From: Roseateles oligotrophus
GTDB taxonomy: Bacteria; Pseudomonadota; Gammaproteobacteria; Burkholderiales; Burkholderiaceae_C
Direction of reading: 5' to 3'
NCBI RefSeq assembly: GCF_025717515.1
Contig: NZ_JAJIRN010000009.1
Coordinates: forward strand, 124,001-188,000
DNA length: 64,000 nucleotides
Part shown: piece after piece, positions 24,789-35,600 of the stretch
Layout of the letters: the number at the start of each line of letters is the position of its first letter
Numbering within the stretch: position 1 is the stretch's first letter
Notes under the pieces: model-generated
Databases searched by the model: none
What the model was told of the DNA's origin: nothing
Seen by the model: only the letters and a program-made list of their open reading frames with translations
Position numbers and translations under genes: made by a program

Positions 24789-27700
24789 ATGTCAGTAAAG
24801 CCATCCCCACTGTCCACGCGCCTGTTTTGGCTCAAACGACCCGGCCGCCTATTGCGCAGTCTGATCGGATGGGCCTTGGCCTTGCTCTTGCTGGCGTGGG
24901 GCTTGGTGGTGGTGGCTTGGCTGGTTTTGCACTGGGCAATTCTGCCGCACATCGACGAATGGCGTCCGGCACTGGAGCGCCACGCCTCACATGCTTTAGG
25001 GGCTCCGGTACGCATCGGCAGCATCAAGGTCACGTCCGGGGGCTGGATCCCGGCGATCGAGATGCGCGAGGTGCGCTTGCTCGACCCCAGTGGGCGCGAA
25101 GCGCTGCGCTTGCCCAAGGTGGCTGCGGCCTTGTCGGCGCGCTCTTTGCTGAGCTTGAATCTGCGATTCGAGCAATTGCTGATCGACGCGCCGCAGGTCG
25201 AGGTCAGGCGCGACGCCAAGGGCCGCTTCTTTGTGGCGGGTTTGAGTGTCGACGAAGCGGTGCAGACCGAGTCCACCGGTTTGGCCGAGGAATGGGCCGA
25301 CTGGCTGCTCGCGCAACATGAGTTCGTGATCCTGAATGGGCGGGTGCGCTGGATCGATGAACGCCGGGCCACGCAGGCACTGGAGTTATCGGAACTGAAT
25401 TTGGTCTTGCGCAATGGCGTGCGTCGCCATGAGTTGCGCCTGGACGCGACACCGCCACCCGAATGGGGCCAGCGTTTTGGCCTGCAAGGGCGCTTCACTC
25501 AGGCACTGTTGGGGCGGCCCAGTGACTTCCAGGGCTGGACCGGGCAGCTCTTTGCCGATTTGCCGCGCGCCGATCTGCGCGAGTTGCGCCGCCATATCGA
25601 CTTGCCGTTCGAACTGAGCGAGGGCGACGGCGCCTTGCGCGCCTGGATTGAATTCAAACATGGCAGCCCGCATGGGGTGACGGCGGACATGGCCTTGCGC
25701 ACCGTCAAGCTGCGCCTGACACCGCAAGCCGAGATGCTGGATCTCGAAAAAATTGAGGGGCGTTTGCAGTTCCTGCATGAAGCGCAAACGCTCAGCCTGC
25801 AGGCGAGCAAGCTGGGTTTTGTCAGTGGCGACGGCGTGGTCTGGCCGCGTTCGGACTGGAAGCTGGCGCTGCGCCTGCCCAAAGTTGCACCCGGGCAGAG
25901 CGAACCCGGTTTGCCCATTGGCGGTGAGTTGTCGGCCGAGCGGCTGGACTTGGCTTTGATGAACCAACTCGCCCAGCGCTTGCCCTTCGAGGCCGAGACC
26001 CATGCCTGGTTGGCCGAGATGGCGCCGCAGGGGGTCTTGAGCCGGCTCAGCGCGAGTTGGGATGGGTCGGTGATTGAGCCGCGGCGCTACCAAGTCAAAG
26101 GGCGGCTGGAAGGCCTGCGCCTGGGCGGGCGCAAGGAAGGCGCGGAACCGGGGCCCGAGCGCCTGGGTCTGAGCGGGTTGACGCTGCAACTCGATGCCAA
26201 TGAGCGAGGTGGGCAGGCGCAACTGAACATGGCCGATGGCGCGCTCGAACTGCCCGGCGTGTTCCGCCAAGCGTTGCCGCCGATTCAGCGCATGAGCGCC
26301 AAACTGGACTGGCGGATTGAAGCCCGCCCGAAGCTGCCGGCGCAAATCGAGTTGCGTGTCAGCCGCCTGGAGTTGGCCAACCAGGACCTGCGCGGCGAGT
26401 TTGATGCGGTCTGGCGCAGTGGCAACCGGGCGGGGCAAAACCGTTTGCCGGGCTGGTTGGAGCTGACCGGGCAATTCGACAAGATCGATGCCGTCAAGAT
26501 TCGGAATTATTTGCCGCTGGCGGTCGGCGACCATACCCTCGACTATCTGCGCGATGCCATCAGGGGCGGCGAGGCTCGGGCGATCAATGTGCGCTTGCGC
26601 GGGGAGTTGGCAAAATTTCCGTTTGATGGAGACAAAGAGCGTGACGGGCAGTTCCGCATCACGACGCAGGCGCGCGACGTCGATCTGCTCTATGTGCCCG
26701 GCGCCGAGGGGCGGCCCTCCAATTGGCCGGCGCTGGAGCATGTCAATGCCGAGTTGGTGTTCGATCGCGGCAGCATGCAGATCAAAAATGGTCGGGCCAA
26801 GATATTCGCCTACGAGCTAACGGGCATCAAGGGCGGCATCAAGGACTTGTTGCTGAAACACAGGCTTGAGATTGAAGGACAGGGCAGCGGGCCGGGCGCC
26901 GATCTCTTGCAGTTTGTGCGGCAGTCGCCGGTCAATGAGGCCAGCGGTGGTTTGTTGGCGGCCGCGACGGCCGGCGGCACGGCGAATCTGCGGCTGAGTC
27001 TGAACCTGCCGCTGAATGATTTGGACAAGTCGGTCGTCAAAGGTGCGGTGCAGTTGCTGGGTGGCGACTTACGGTTGCGGCCCGACTTGCCCTTGCAGAC
27101 CCAGACGCGAGGCAGCGTCGAGTTTGACCGTCAGGGTGTCAAGTTGCAGGGCGTACAAGCGCGTGCCTTGGGTGGTGAGTTGGCGGTTGAGGGCGGCACT
27201 CAAGCGGATGGAGGCCTGCGCTTTACCGTGACCGGCGTGGCCACCGCCGAAGCCCTGCGGCGCATGCCCGAGTTGGGCAGCGTCGCGAAGCTGGCGCAAG
27301 TGGCCAGCGGCCAGGCGAGCTATCGACTGCAAATCGGGATGCTGCAAGGGCAGGCCGACTTTTCACTGACCAGCAGTCTGCTCGGTTTGGGGTTGGACTT
27401 GCCGGCGCCGCTGCACAAGGATGCCGCCACGGCCTTGCCGTTGCGCCTGCAGCTCAAGCCGGATCTGGGTCGTGAGGGCAATCGCGATGAGCTGCGCTTC
27501 GAGTTGGGCAATCTGCTGCAAGCGCATTACCAGCGCGATATGTCGGTCACGCCGGGACGGGTTCTGCGCGGCGCCTTGGCAGTGCAAGACAGCTTGCCCG
27601 GCCTACCCATCGCCGGCGTGCAACTGCAGGCCAATCTGGATAGGGTCAATTTGGACGCTTGGCACAGTCTGCTGAAGCGGCTCTTTGACCAGCCCGCCGC

Positions 27701-28904
27701 CCCGGGCAGCGCCCCAGCCAATGGCTTGGTCAATGCCTATGCACCGACCCAGATCGCGCTGCGGGCCAACGAGTTGCGTATGGCGGGCCGTACGCTGACC
27801 AAGGTGGTGGCCGGCGTGACACAGGCACCGGCGCCCGCGCTTGGCACCTGGCGTTTCACGATGGACGCGTCGCAGATGGCGGGTTTTGTAGAGTTGCAAG
27901 CGGCTCAGCCCGGGCCGGGCGGGCAGGCTGGGCGTGTCTATGCACGGCTGAGCCGCTTGTCGTTGCCGCAGCATGAGGCCGACGGTGTGGGGCAGGTCCT
28001 GGACAGCCAGCCCGGTAGCGTGCCCGATCTGGATATCGTGATCGACGATTTCGAGCTGCGCGACAAGCGCCTGGGCCGGCTCGAGATCGAGGCCAGTGCC
28101 AGTGGGCCGGCGCATGACTGGCGTTTGAGCAAGTTGCAACTGAAGGCGCCCGATGCGGTGCTGAATGCGACCGGCAAATGGCTGAATGAGGCCGGGCGTG
28201 CGCAGCGGCGCACCCAACTGGATTGGAAGCTTGACTTGCTGGACGCCGGGGACATGTTGGAACGCCTCGGCCAGGGGCGGGTTTTGCGCGGCGGGCGTGG
28301 CCAAATGGTGGGTCAACTAGGCTGGCAGGGTGAGCCCTTGTCGCCGGACTTTGCCAGCATGAACGGGCAGTTCAAGGTGACGCTGGAGTCGGGGCAGTTC
28401 CTCAATGTTGAGCCCGGTGTCGGGCGCTTGATGGGGGTGCTGAGTTTGCAATCCTTGCCTCGCCGTTTCTTGTTTGACTTCCGTGATGTGTTTTCCGAAG
28501 GGTTCACCTTTGACGGCGTCACCGGCGATGTGAAGATCGAGCAAGGCGTGGCCCGCAGCAGCAATTTGCGCACGCGCGGTGTGCAGGCTTCCGTCTTGGT
28601 CGAGGGCCAAGCCGACTTGGCGGCCGAAACGCAGAATCTGCGCGTGCTGGTGGTGCCCGAATTCAATACCGGCGGCGCTTCGCTGGCCTATATCGCCATC
28701 AACCCGGCGATCGGGCTGGGCACATTTTTGGCGCAGCTGATCTTGAGCAAGCCGATCGCGGCCGCCAACACGCGTGAGTTCCGCATCACCGGCAGTTGGG
28801 TGGACCCCAAGGTCGAGCGGGTCGAACATCAGAGTGCTCTATTTGACGCGGCGCAGCCGGCGTCGGCGGCATCGTCGGCGGCGCCAGCCGCCAGTGCCCA
28901 TTGA
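24789..28904 (+). CDS. YhdP-type AsmA-like protein (TIGR02099)
   Basis: 1371-residue envelope protein. One N-terminal membrane anchor (LIGWALALLLLAWGLVVVAWL) leads into a very long periplasmic region and a C-terminal AsmA-like part (GQFLNVEPGVGRLMGVLSLQSLPRRFLFDFRD). This matches TIGR02099/YhdP, one of the bridge-like proteins thought to carry phospholipids between inner and outer membranes. The tail is Ala/Ser-rich. ATG 24789 (MSVKPSPLSTRLFWLKR) is chosen; an upstream in-frame ATG at 24660 lies inside glnE. The nitrilase gene follows by 12 bp and is probably cotranscribed. Confidence 0.93.
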   Translation: MSVKPSPLSTRLFWLKRPGRLLRSLIGWALALLLLAWGLVVVAWLVLHWAILPHIDEWRPALERHASHALGAPVRIGSIKVTSGGWIPAIEMREVRLLDPSGREALRLPKVAAALSARSLLSLNLRFEQLLIDAPQVEVRRDAKGRFFVAGLSVDEAVQTESTGLAEEWADWLLAQHEFVILNGRVRWIDERRATQALELSELNLVLRNGVRRHELRLDATPPPEWGQRFGLQGRFTQALLGRPSDFQGWTGQLFADLPRADLRELRRHIDLPFELSEGDGALRAWIEFKHGSPHGVTADMALRTVKLRLTPQAEMLDLEKIEGRLQFLHEAQTLSLQASKLGFVSGDGVVWPRSDWKLALRLPKVAPGQSEPGLPIGGELSAERLDLALMNQLAQRLPFEAETHAWLAEMAPQGVLSRLSASWDGSVIEPRRYQVKGRLEGLRLGGRKEGAEPGPERLGLSGLTLQLDANERGGQAQLNMADGALELPGVFRQALPPIQRMSAKLDWRIEARPKLPAQIELRVSRLELANQDLRGEFDAVWRSGNRAGQNRLPGWLELTGQFDKIDAVKIRNYLPLAVGDHTLDYLRDAIRGGEARAINVRLRGELAKFPFDGDKERDGQFRITTQARDVDLLYVPGAEGRPSNWPALEHVNAELVFDRGSMQIKNGRAKIFAYELTGIKGGIKDLLLKHRLEIEGQGSGPGADLLQFVRQSPVNEASGGLLAAATAGGTANLRLSLNLPLNDLDKSVVKGAVQLLGGDLRLRPDLPLQTQTRGSVEFDRQGVKLQGVQARALGGELAVEGGTQADGGLRFTVTGVATAEALRRMPELGSVAKLAQVASGQASYRLQIGMLQGQADFSLTSSLLGLGLDLPAPLHKDAATALPLRLQLKPDLGREGNRDELRFELGNLLQAHYQRDMSVTPGRVLRGALAVQDSLPGLPIAGVQLQANLDRVNLDAWHSLLKRLFDQPAAPGSAPANGLVNAYAPTQIALRANELRMAGRTLTKVVAGVTQAPAPALGTWRFTMDASQMAGFVELQAAQPGPGGQAGRVYARLSRLSLPQHEADGVGQVLDSQPGSVPDLDIVIDDFELRDKRLGRLEIEASASGPAHDWRLSKLQLKAPDAVLNATGKWLNEAGRAQRRTQLDWKLDLLDAGDMLERLGQGRVLRGGRGQMVGQLGWQGEPLSPDFASMNGQFKVTLESGQFLNVEPGVGRLMGVLSLQSLPRRFLFDFRDVFSEGFTFDGVTGDVKIEQGVARSSNLRTRGVQASVLVEGQADLAAETQNLRVLVVPEFNTGGASLAYIAINPAIGLGTFLAQLILSKPIAAANTREFRITGSWVDPKVERVEHQSALFDAAQPASAASSAAPAASAH

Positions 28905-28916
28905 GGAGTTGCCGCT

Positions 28917-29717
28917 ATGAAGATTGCCGCCGTTCAAATGGTTTCCGGCCCCGATCCGGTCGTCAATCTGGCGCGCGCCCGCCATTGGCTGGAGCAGGCC
29001 GGGCGCCAAGGTGCCGAGCTGGTGGCGCTGCCCGAGTATTTTTGTTTGATGGGCCAGGCCGACGGCGATAAGCTGGCGCTGGCCGAGACGCCCGGCGATG
29101 CTAATGCGCCAATCCAGCGCATGCTGAGCCAGGCCGCTGCCGACCTGGGTTTGTGGCTGATTGGTGGCACGCTGCCCTTGCGCACGCCCTCGGCCGAGCG
29201 GGTCCGCAATGCCTGCTGTGTCTATGCGCCGGACGGCAGCCAAGTGGCGCGCTACGACAAGATTCATCTGTTCCGTTTCGACAATGGTAGCGAAAGCTAT
29301 GACGAAGGCCGCGTGCTGGAGGCCGGCAATGAGCCGGTGGCGGTGCAGGCGGGGCCGCTGCGTGTGGCCTTGAGCGTTTGCTACGACCTGCGCTTCCCCG
29401 AGCTGTACCGCTCGCTGGCGCCGGTCGATTTGATCAGCGTGCCCGCTGCGTTCACCTATGTGACCGGCCAGGCTCATTGGGAATTGCTGCTGCGCGCACG
29501 AGCGGTCGAAAATCAGGCCTATGTCATCGCACCGGCCCAGGGCGGACTGCATCAAAATGGCCGCAGAACCTGGGGCCACACGATGATCATCGATCCCTGG
29601 GGTGTAGTGCTTGGCTGTTTGCCCGAGGGCGAAGGCTTGGTGCTTGCCGATGTGGACGCCAAGCGCTTGGGCGAGGTCAGGCGGCAATTGCCGGCGCTGC
29701 AGCACCGCAGGCTGTAG
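28917..29717 (+). CDS. Carbon-nitrogen hydrolase (Nit/omega-amidase type)
   Basis: 266-residue nitrilase-superfamily amidase. The Glu-Lys-Cys triad is visible: Glu in ALPEYFCLMG, Lys in YDKIHLFRFDNGS and Cys in SVCYDLRFPELYRSL. This subgroup, often named NitB/Nit2-like, includes omega-amidases and deaminated-glutathione amidases. The second role is a metabolite-repair function and would suit its housekeeping setting. It starts 12 bp after the YhdP-like gene and is followed by a small lipoprotein gene. Confidence 0.93.
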   Translation: MKIAAVQMVSGPDPVVNLARARHWLEQAGRQGAELVALPEYFCLMGQADGDKLALAETPGDANAPIQRMLSQAAADLGLWLIGGTLPLRTPSAERVRNACCVYAPDGSQVARYDKIHLFRFDNGSESYDEGRVLEAGNEPVAVQAGPLRVALSVCYDLRFPELYRSLAPVDLISVPAAFTYVTGQAHWELLLRARAVENQAYVIAPAQGGLHQNGRRTWGHTMIIDPWGVVLGCLPEGEGLVLADVDAKRLGEVRRQLPALQHRRL

Positions 29718-29749
29718 GCCTGAGTTGAAGAGTTTGGAGTGAGGACGCA

Positions 29750-30298
29750 ATGACAAGTCGATTCCTGCTTGGGCTGATCTTGTTGATCGGCTTGGCCGCC
29801 TGCGGCACGGCCACCGATGCGCCCAACCTCGCTTTGAGCCCGCAGACCAGCCTGCAGATGCGCGGCTGGGTACCCGATCGTTTGAAGGGTCAGATCTTGT
29901 TGTCGCCGGTCACCGGTGGGCAGCCGACCGGCTTTATGTGGGGCAGCAAAATCAGCAATGCGGCGCTGCAAGAGGCGATCGAGGAGTCACTGCGCGCCAC
30001 CGGCATGTTGGCGCTACGGCCCGGCGCGGGCGCTTACCAAATGGACACCCAACTGATCGAGTTGGAGCAACCGATGCTGGGCTTGAACACCAAGGTAGCC
30101 CTCACCCTGGCTTACACGGTGGTGGAAAAGCGCAGCGGCACGGTGGTCTACCAGCGCCGCCTGCGCAGCCTCTATGCGACCGAATTCACCGAGGCCATGG
30201 TGGACCCGAACGAGCGCCTGCGCCTGGCCACCGAGGGCGCGGTGCGCAGCAATGTCAATTTGATGCTGCGTGATCTGATTGCGCTGGCGTTGAACTGA
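29750..30298 (+). CDS. Lipoprotein of unknown function, ABC-auxiliary-like
   Basis: 182-residue lipoprotein. The signal peptide ends in a lipobox (GLAAC, Cys18). The mature part has an alternating beta/alpha pattern with MQMDTQLIELEQPMLGL-like and TLAYTVVEKRSGTVVYQRRL segments, which resemble the auxiliary lipoproteins (ABC_trans_aux/PqiC-like) of MCE-type systems. No MCE genes adjoin it. It is probably cotranscribed with the YhdP-like and nitrilase genes, and a role in outer-membrane lipid homeostasis beside a YhdP homologue is a reasonable guess. Its stop abuts the stop of the convergent hydroxylase gene. Confidence 0.75.
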   Translation: MTSRFLLGLILLIGLAACGTATDAPNLALSPQTSLQMRGWVPDRLKGQILLSPVTGGQPTGFMWGSKISNAALQEAIEESLRATGMLALRPGAGAYQMDTQLIELEQPMLGLNTKVALTLAYTVVEKRSGTVVYQRRLRSLYATEFTEAMVDPNERLRLATEGAVRSNVNLMLRDLIALALN

Positions 30299-31537
30299 TC
30301 ACCTTCTGCCAAACATCATCTGCCGGGCCAGCGCCTTCTTCAGCGGCGTCGCCATCTGCAAGGCTGCCAGCGCCAGACCGCGTGCCATCGGCAGCCCCGG
30401 CCACGTCCAAGCGAAGCTGCGGGCCAGAAAATCGGTGGTGGCGATCATGCTCCAGCGATCCGGTGCACGCTGCCATTCGACCCGACGCAGCGCCGCCTCG
30501 ATATTGCCGCCGGCGCGCAAGGCATCGACCAGCGCATAGGCATCGCGCAGCCCCAAGTTCAGCCCCTGGCCGGCGACCGGGTGCAGCGTCTGCGCGGCAT
30601 TGCCGATGCGCACGATGCGGCCCGCCACCAGGCTGCGCTCGGCATTCAAGCCCAGCGCAAAGCATTTCAGCGGGCTGATCGCTTGCAAGCGCCCGACGCT
30701 GTCGGGCAGCATGCTTTGCAGCACGATCAGGCGCTGTTCGTCGCTCAAGCCGGCGACCTCGTCCTCGGCCTGCGGCACGCACCAGACCAGCGCTGCTCGG
30801 CGCAGGCCGTCCTTGGGCTGCAAGGGCAATAAGGCCAGCGGGCCGTGGCGGGTGAAGCGTTCATAGGCCGCGCCGAGCGGGCTGTCGGCGGCCAAGGTCA
30901 GCGTGCCGACCCAGGCGTTTTGCTGATAGTCATGCGCGATGGTTTTACGCGCCTGTTCGGCAAACACGCCACCTTCAGCCACCACGGCCAGATCGAATTG
31001 CTCGGCAATCTCGGCATCGATTTCCACCCCATCCGCCAAGGCCTTGAGCCCTTGGACCGGCGTGCCGAAGCGGCTGCTCAAACGGTCCGGCTCCTGTGCA
31101 GCGCGTGCCAGCCAGCGCGCCTGCAGTGGCGCGACCAATTGGCCGTAGCCGAGCACGGCGCCCAATTGGCTAACGCCCTGTTCGACCGCACTCAGCGCGA
31201 CGGCCGGCTCATGGGTCGCACCGAAGAAGGGGTGGCTCAGCGTTGGTGGCGCCTGGCTGACGCTGACCGTCAGAATCGCTTGCGCCACGCTCGCGTCCCA
31301 GGCCTGCATGCGCTGCAGCAATTGCACGCTGCCCAGCGCCAGCGCCAAGGTGCGAGGGTCGCCCGAAATATCGCGTTCCAGCGGCCTTGCGTCGAAAAGG
31401 GTGACTTGAGCGTCCGGCAAGAGTTGCGCCGCAAGCAGTGCCAAGGTCAGGCCGGCCGGGCCGGCACCGACCACGGCCAGTCGCAAGCGGTCGGCGGAGG
31501 CTGCCGAGGCGGCATCGGGCGGGTGAATTGTGCGCAT
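30299..31537 (-). CDS. UbiH/UbiF/COQ6-family FAD monooxygenase
   Basis: 412-residue aromatic hydroxylase of the type used in ubiquinone synthesis. The FAD motif is VVGAGPAGLTLALLAAQ, and the second FAD motif is RIGNAAQTLHPVAGQGLNLGLRD given in two overlapping parts (RIGNAAQTLHP, GQGLNLGLRDAY), with GN in place of the usual GD. It probably adds a hydroxyl to the quinone ring, but which position cannot be assigned. The gene is monocistronic, convergent with the lipoprotein gene and divergent from the aldo/keto reductase. Confidence 0.9.
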   Translation of the reverse strand: MRTIHPPDAASAASADRLRLAVVGAGPAGLTLALLAAQLLPDAQVTLFDARPLERDISGDPRTLALALGSVQLLQRMQAWDASVAQAILTVSVSQAPPTLSHPFFGATHEPAVALSAVEQGVSQLGAVLGYGQLVAPLQARWLARAAQEPDRLSSRFGTPVQGLKALADGVEIDAEIAEQFDLAVVAEGGVFAEQARKTIAHDYQQNAWVGTLTLAADSPLGAAYERFTRHGPLALLPLQPKDGLRRAALVWCVPQAEDEVAGLSDEQRLIVLQSMLPDSVGRLQAISPLKCFALGLNAERSLVAGRIVRIGNAAQTLHPVAGQGLNLGLRDAYALVDALRAGGNIEAALRRVEWQRAPDRWSMIATTDFLARSFAWTWPGLPMARGLALAALQMATPLKKALARQMMFGRR

Positions 31538-31649
31538 AGCGTGTTGATCTCGTCTCCGCTGCTGCGGGCAATTGGGGCTGGCCCAGACTATAGCGGCCGA
31601 GCTGCGCTACGCTGTCGCCCTGTCTTCGTCCACCTCCGAAAGAATCCCC

Positions 31650-32630
31650 ATGCAATACCGTCGTCTGGGCCGCAGCGGCCTGCAAGTTTCCGAACTCTCC
31701 TTGGGCTCCTGGGTCACCTACCACAAGCAGGTCGATATCAAGGCGGCCTCGGAAATGTTGGCCGCCGCCTTTGATGCCGGCGTCAACTTCTTCGACAACG
31801 CCGAGGTCTATGCCCTGGGGCAGAGCGAGATCGTGATGGGCGAGGCCTTCAAGGCCTTGAAGTGGCCGCGGCTGAACTACATCGTCTCGACCAAGTTCTT
31901 CTGGGGCTTGGGGGGCGAGGGCAATCCGGTCAACCGCAAGGACACGCTGAACCGCAAATACCTGATGCAGGCGATCGACGGGTCCTTGAAGCGCCTGCAG
32001 CTGGACTTCATCGATCTGGTCTATTGCCACCGCCCCGATCCGCACACGCCGATCGAGGAGACCGTGCGCGCGATGAGCGACATGATCACTCAAGGCAAGG
32101 CGCTTTACTGGGGCACCAGCGAATGGTCGGCCAGCGATATCCGCGCCGCCTGGGAGATTGCCGAGCGCCACCACCTGCACAAGCCGGTGATGGAGCAGCC
32201 GCAGTACAACCTCTTCCACCGCAGCAAGGTCGAGCAGGAATATGCGCGGCTGTACGAGGACCTCGGCCTGGGCCTGACGACTTGGAGTCCTTTGGCCTCG
32301 GGCCTGTTGACCGGCAAGTACAAGGATGGCGTGCCAGCGGGCAGCCGCGGTGCGCTCGACAATATGAGCTGGATGGTCGAGGGCTTGACCGACAAGGCCA
32401 AGAACGCGGCGGTGGCGCAGTTGGCGGCGGTGGCGGCCGATCTGGGCGGCAATGTCGCGCAACTGGCGATCGCCTGGGCCAATCACAATCCGCGCGTCTC
32501 GACCGTGATTCTGGGCGCCAGCAAGTTGGCTCAGCTGCAAGACAATCTCGGCGCGCTGGCATTGACGCCAAAGTTGACGCCCGAGTTGTTGGCGCGCATC
32601 GACGCGATCACCTTGCCTTTGGCCAAATAG
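31650..32630 (+). CDS. Aldo/keto reductase (K+ channel beta-subunit-like)
   Basis: 326-residue NADPH-dependent oxidoreductase with the AKR TIM-barrel. It starts [19 protein letters not shown]. The catalytic Asp/Tyr are in [14 protein letters not shown], Lys in IVSTKFFWG and His in [13 protein letters not shown], close to the Kv-beta/YghZ subfamily that reduces methylglyoxal and other aldehydes. ATG 31650 is chosen; the frame is open to 31572. It is divergent from the UbiH-like gene. Confidence 0.92.
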   Translation: MQYRRLGRSGLQVSELSLGSWVTYHKQVDIKAASEMLAAAFDAGVNFFDNAEVYALGQSEIVMGEAFKALKWPRLNYIVSTKFFWGLGGEGNPVNRKDTLNRKYLMQAIDGSLKRLQLDFIDLVYCHRPDPHTPIEETVRAMSDMITQGKALYWGTSEWSASDIRAAWEIAERHHLHKPVMEQPQYNLFHRSKVEQEYARLYEDLGLGLTTWSPLASGLLTGKYKDGVPAGSRGALDNMSWMVEGLTDKAKNAAVAQLAAVAADLGGNVAQLAIAWANHNPRVSTVILGASKLAQLQDNLGALALTPKLTPELLARIDAITLPLAK

Positions 32631-32631
32631 A

Positions 32632-32645
32632 TTGACCTGAATCAA
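32632..32645 (+). promoter_or_regulatory. FNR/Anr-like box upstream of the first propeller-GGDEF gene
   Basis: TTGACCTGAATCAA compared with the FNR consensus TTGAT-N4-ATCAA, one mismatch. It lies 53-66 bp before the start of the sensor gene at 32698. No clear -10 box was identified at the canonical distance. Confidence 0.4.
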
Positions 32646-32697
32646 TGCTCGGGTTTCTTGGGGGCGGAGCCGTCATCTGCACATGCCATAGTGCTCG

Positions 32698-35600
32698 ATG
32701 AATTGGATTCGTCGGTTTAGCGCCTTACTTCTGCTGACAGCTACCGCCCTGCCGTCGTTCGCGCTGCCCGAGCCTGTCGCCGCCGTCTTGGCCGAACCCC
32801 GCTTTGAATCGGTCGGTGCCGACGCCATCCCGCGCGGCGTGGTGGCATCGCTGGCGCAAGACAGTGCCGGTTTCATCTGGGTCGGCACCGGCGATGGCCT
32901 GGTGCGCCACGATGGCTACCGTTTTCGACCGCAGGAGCGCAGCAGCGAAATTGCAGCGGAGCGCAATCTGGGCTGGTTGCGCGCCTTGCTGCCGGCCCGT
33001 GATGGGCGTCTGTGGATAGGCACCGAGTCCGATGGCTTGGCCGTTTTCGACCCGCTGACCGGGCAAATCAGCAGTTATTGTTTCGAACCGAACAAAGGCC
33101 GGGCCAGCGATCAGGCCAAGACGGCCTTGGCGACCATCACGGCGCTGGCCGAGGACGCTGATGGCGCGATTTGGGTCGCGACCCTGGGCGCTGGCCTGCA
33201 CAGGTTTGACCCCGTCGCCAAAAGCTTTCGCCATTTCCGCCAAGCCACGGGCCTGCCCGACGACCGGGTGCAGTCCTTGCTGGTGGACGGGCAAGGCACG
33301 CTTTGGGTCGGCGGCTGGACGGGCCTGAGCCGGCGGCTCAAGGGCTCTGATCGATTCGAATCGATCAAGGGGCCGGACGCAATGCTGGTGGGACAGCTGG
33401 TGCAGAGCTTGTTCCAGGCCGCCGACGGCAGGCTCTGGGTGGGTACCGGGCGGGGCGAGGTGGCCGTGCTTGATGTGCTCGACGCGGCCGATGGCAAGGG
33501 GCGCAGGCTGCCCATCGGTGGCAAAGACCGCGGTGCCATCAACAGCATCGTCGAGAGCTCGGACGGGCGCGTCTGGCTGGGGCATGCGGCCGGCATCGAT
33601 GTGCACGAGGCGAAGTCAACGCTATTGCTGCAGCAACTCCGCCATGACCCACTCAAGCGCGGCGGGCTGGCCGGGGAGACGGTCATCAAGCTGTTGATAG
33701 ACCGCGCGGGTTGGATCTGGGTCGGCGGGCTGGGCCTGGGTCTGCAGCGCCACAACCCGGCCAACCAGAGCATCTGGGTCCGGTCTGCCGACGGCCCCGC
33801 CGAGCCCGGGGCGGACCGCAGGTTGTTTCAGCAGGCCAATGTGGGCGCGCTTTTGCAACTGCGAAGCGGCGACATCTTGGCCGCCGGCCGGGTCAAAGGC
33901 TTGACGCAGCTGGACGCCGGCCTGCAGGGGATGCGGAGCTTGCCGAGCCAGGGGCGCATCGGTGCGATGGCGCAAATGGCGGACGGCAAGGTCTGGCTGG
34001 CCACCAACGCCGAGATGTCGCAACTCGACGGCCGGTTGCGCCCTTTGCGCAAGCTGGCCCACGCCGGCGGCGAGGCGCGTCGGCTGCTGGCAGGCAGCGA
34101 CGGTTCACTCTGGCTGGGCACCAGCGATGGCCTGCATGTCTTGCGGCCGAGCGCGGCGGGCCTGCAGCGAATTGCTTTGCCGGCTGGCGAGGTATTTGCT
34201 GGCGAGGTCCACAGCCTGGCCGAGGCGCCCGACCATGCGCTCTGGGTCGGCGCGATGAGCGGTCTGTTTCGTCTGGCGTCGGGCGAGACGGTGTTGCGCC
34301 CGGTCGCCTCGCCGGCCGATGCGGGCCTGGGCAAACCCAGCGTGATCGGCCTCTTGTTCGATAGCAAGAACAGGCTGTGGGTCGACACCGGCGTCAGCGG
34401 CCTGCACCGGATGAAGAGCTGGGACGGCGCGCTGGCCAGCTTCGAGCGCATCAGCGAGCGCCACGGCATCGTCAACAAGCCCTTTGGTGCCAATCTGCTG
34501 GAGGACGGGCGTGGGCGCATCTGGACGCAGATGAATGTCTATGACCCGGCCACCGACAGGTTGGACGAGTTGAGCGCGACCGATGGTCTGGACATTGGCA
34601 CGCCCTGGTTCTTCTCGTACACCAAGACGGCGGATGGCCGTTTTTTGTTCGGCGGCAGCAAGGGTGTGGCGGTGGTGGTGCCGGAGCTTTTTGATCGCTC
34701 GACCTATGCGCCGCCGCTGGTGGTGTCGGAGCTGCGCATCAATGGTGAGCGTCAGCAAGTGGGGCAATTGCAGGATGGTTTGCGCCTGAGCCCGCAGCAG
34801 CGCAGCTTCAGCCTGGAGTTCGCCGCGCTGGATTACAGCAATCCGGGCCGCAGCCGCTATGCCTATCGCTTGCAGGGCTTTGATCCCGGCTGGATCGAAA
34901 CCAGTGCCGATCTGCGCGTCGCCAGTTACAGCAATCTGAGCCCCGGCGACTATGTGTTGCGGGTGCGTGCGCACAACCGCAGCGGTGTCGCCAGCGAGCA
35001 GCAACTGGCGATCAAGGTGAAGGTTTTGCCGGCTTGGTGGCAGCAATGGTGGTTTCACGCGGCGCTGCTGGCGCTGGTGGCCGCAGCCATCGCAGCCTTG
35101 GTGCGTTGGCGTACAGGGCTCTTGCGCCGGCGCCAGACCTGGTTGGAGAACAAGGTGCGCGAGCGCACGGCCGAGTTGGAGGTCTCCAGTCTGACCGACC
35201 CCTTGACGGGGCTGCGCAACCGGCGGTTTCTGGCCCAGCAGATTGAGGCCGATGTGGCCTTGACGCTGCGCAGGCACGAGTCGCCCAAGCAAGGCGACGC
35301 GTCAGACGATATCGACCTGATCTTCTTCTTGCTCGATATCGACCATTTCAAGCAGATCAACGATCTGCTCGGCCACGCAGCGGGCGACGCGGTGCTGCGG
35401 CAGATTCGCGTGCGCCTGCAATCGGTGTTCCGCGACAGCGACTACCTGGTGCGCTGGGGTGGCGAGGAGTTCTTGATCGTTGCGCGCGAGACCTCGCGCC
35501 TGCATGCCGCCGAGTTGGCCGAGCGCGCCTGTCGTGCCATCGCCGAGCTGCCGTTTGAGTTGGATGACGGCAGCCATTTGAGCAAAACCTGTTCGCTCGG

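Noticed and set aside
25386-26741. 451-codon minus-strand frame inside the YhdP-like gene
   Set aside because: Gln/Arg-rich shadow with no start context; the plus-strand protein is continuous and recognisable.
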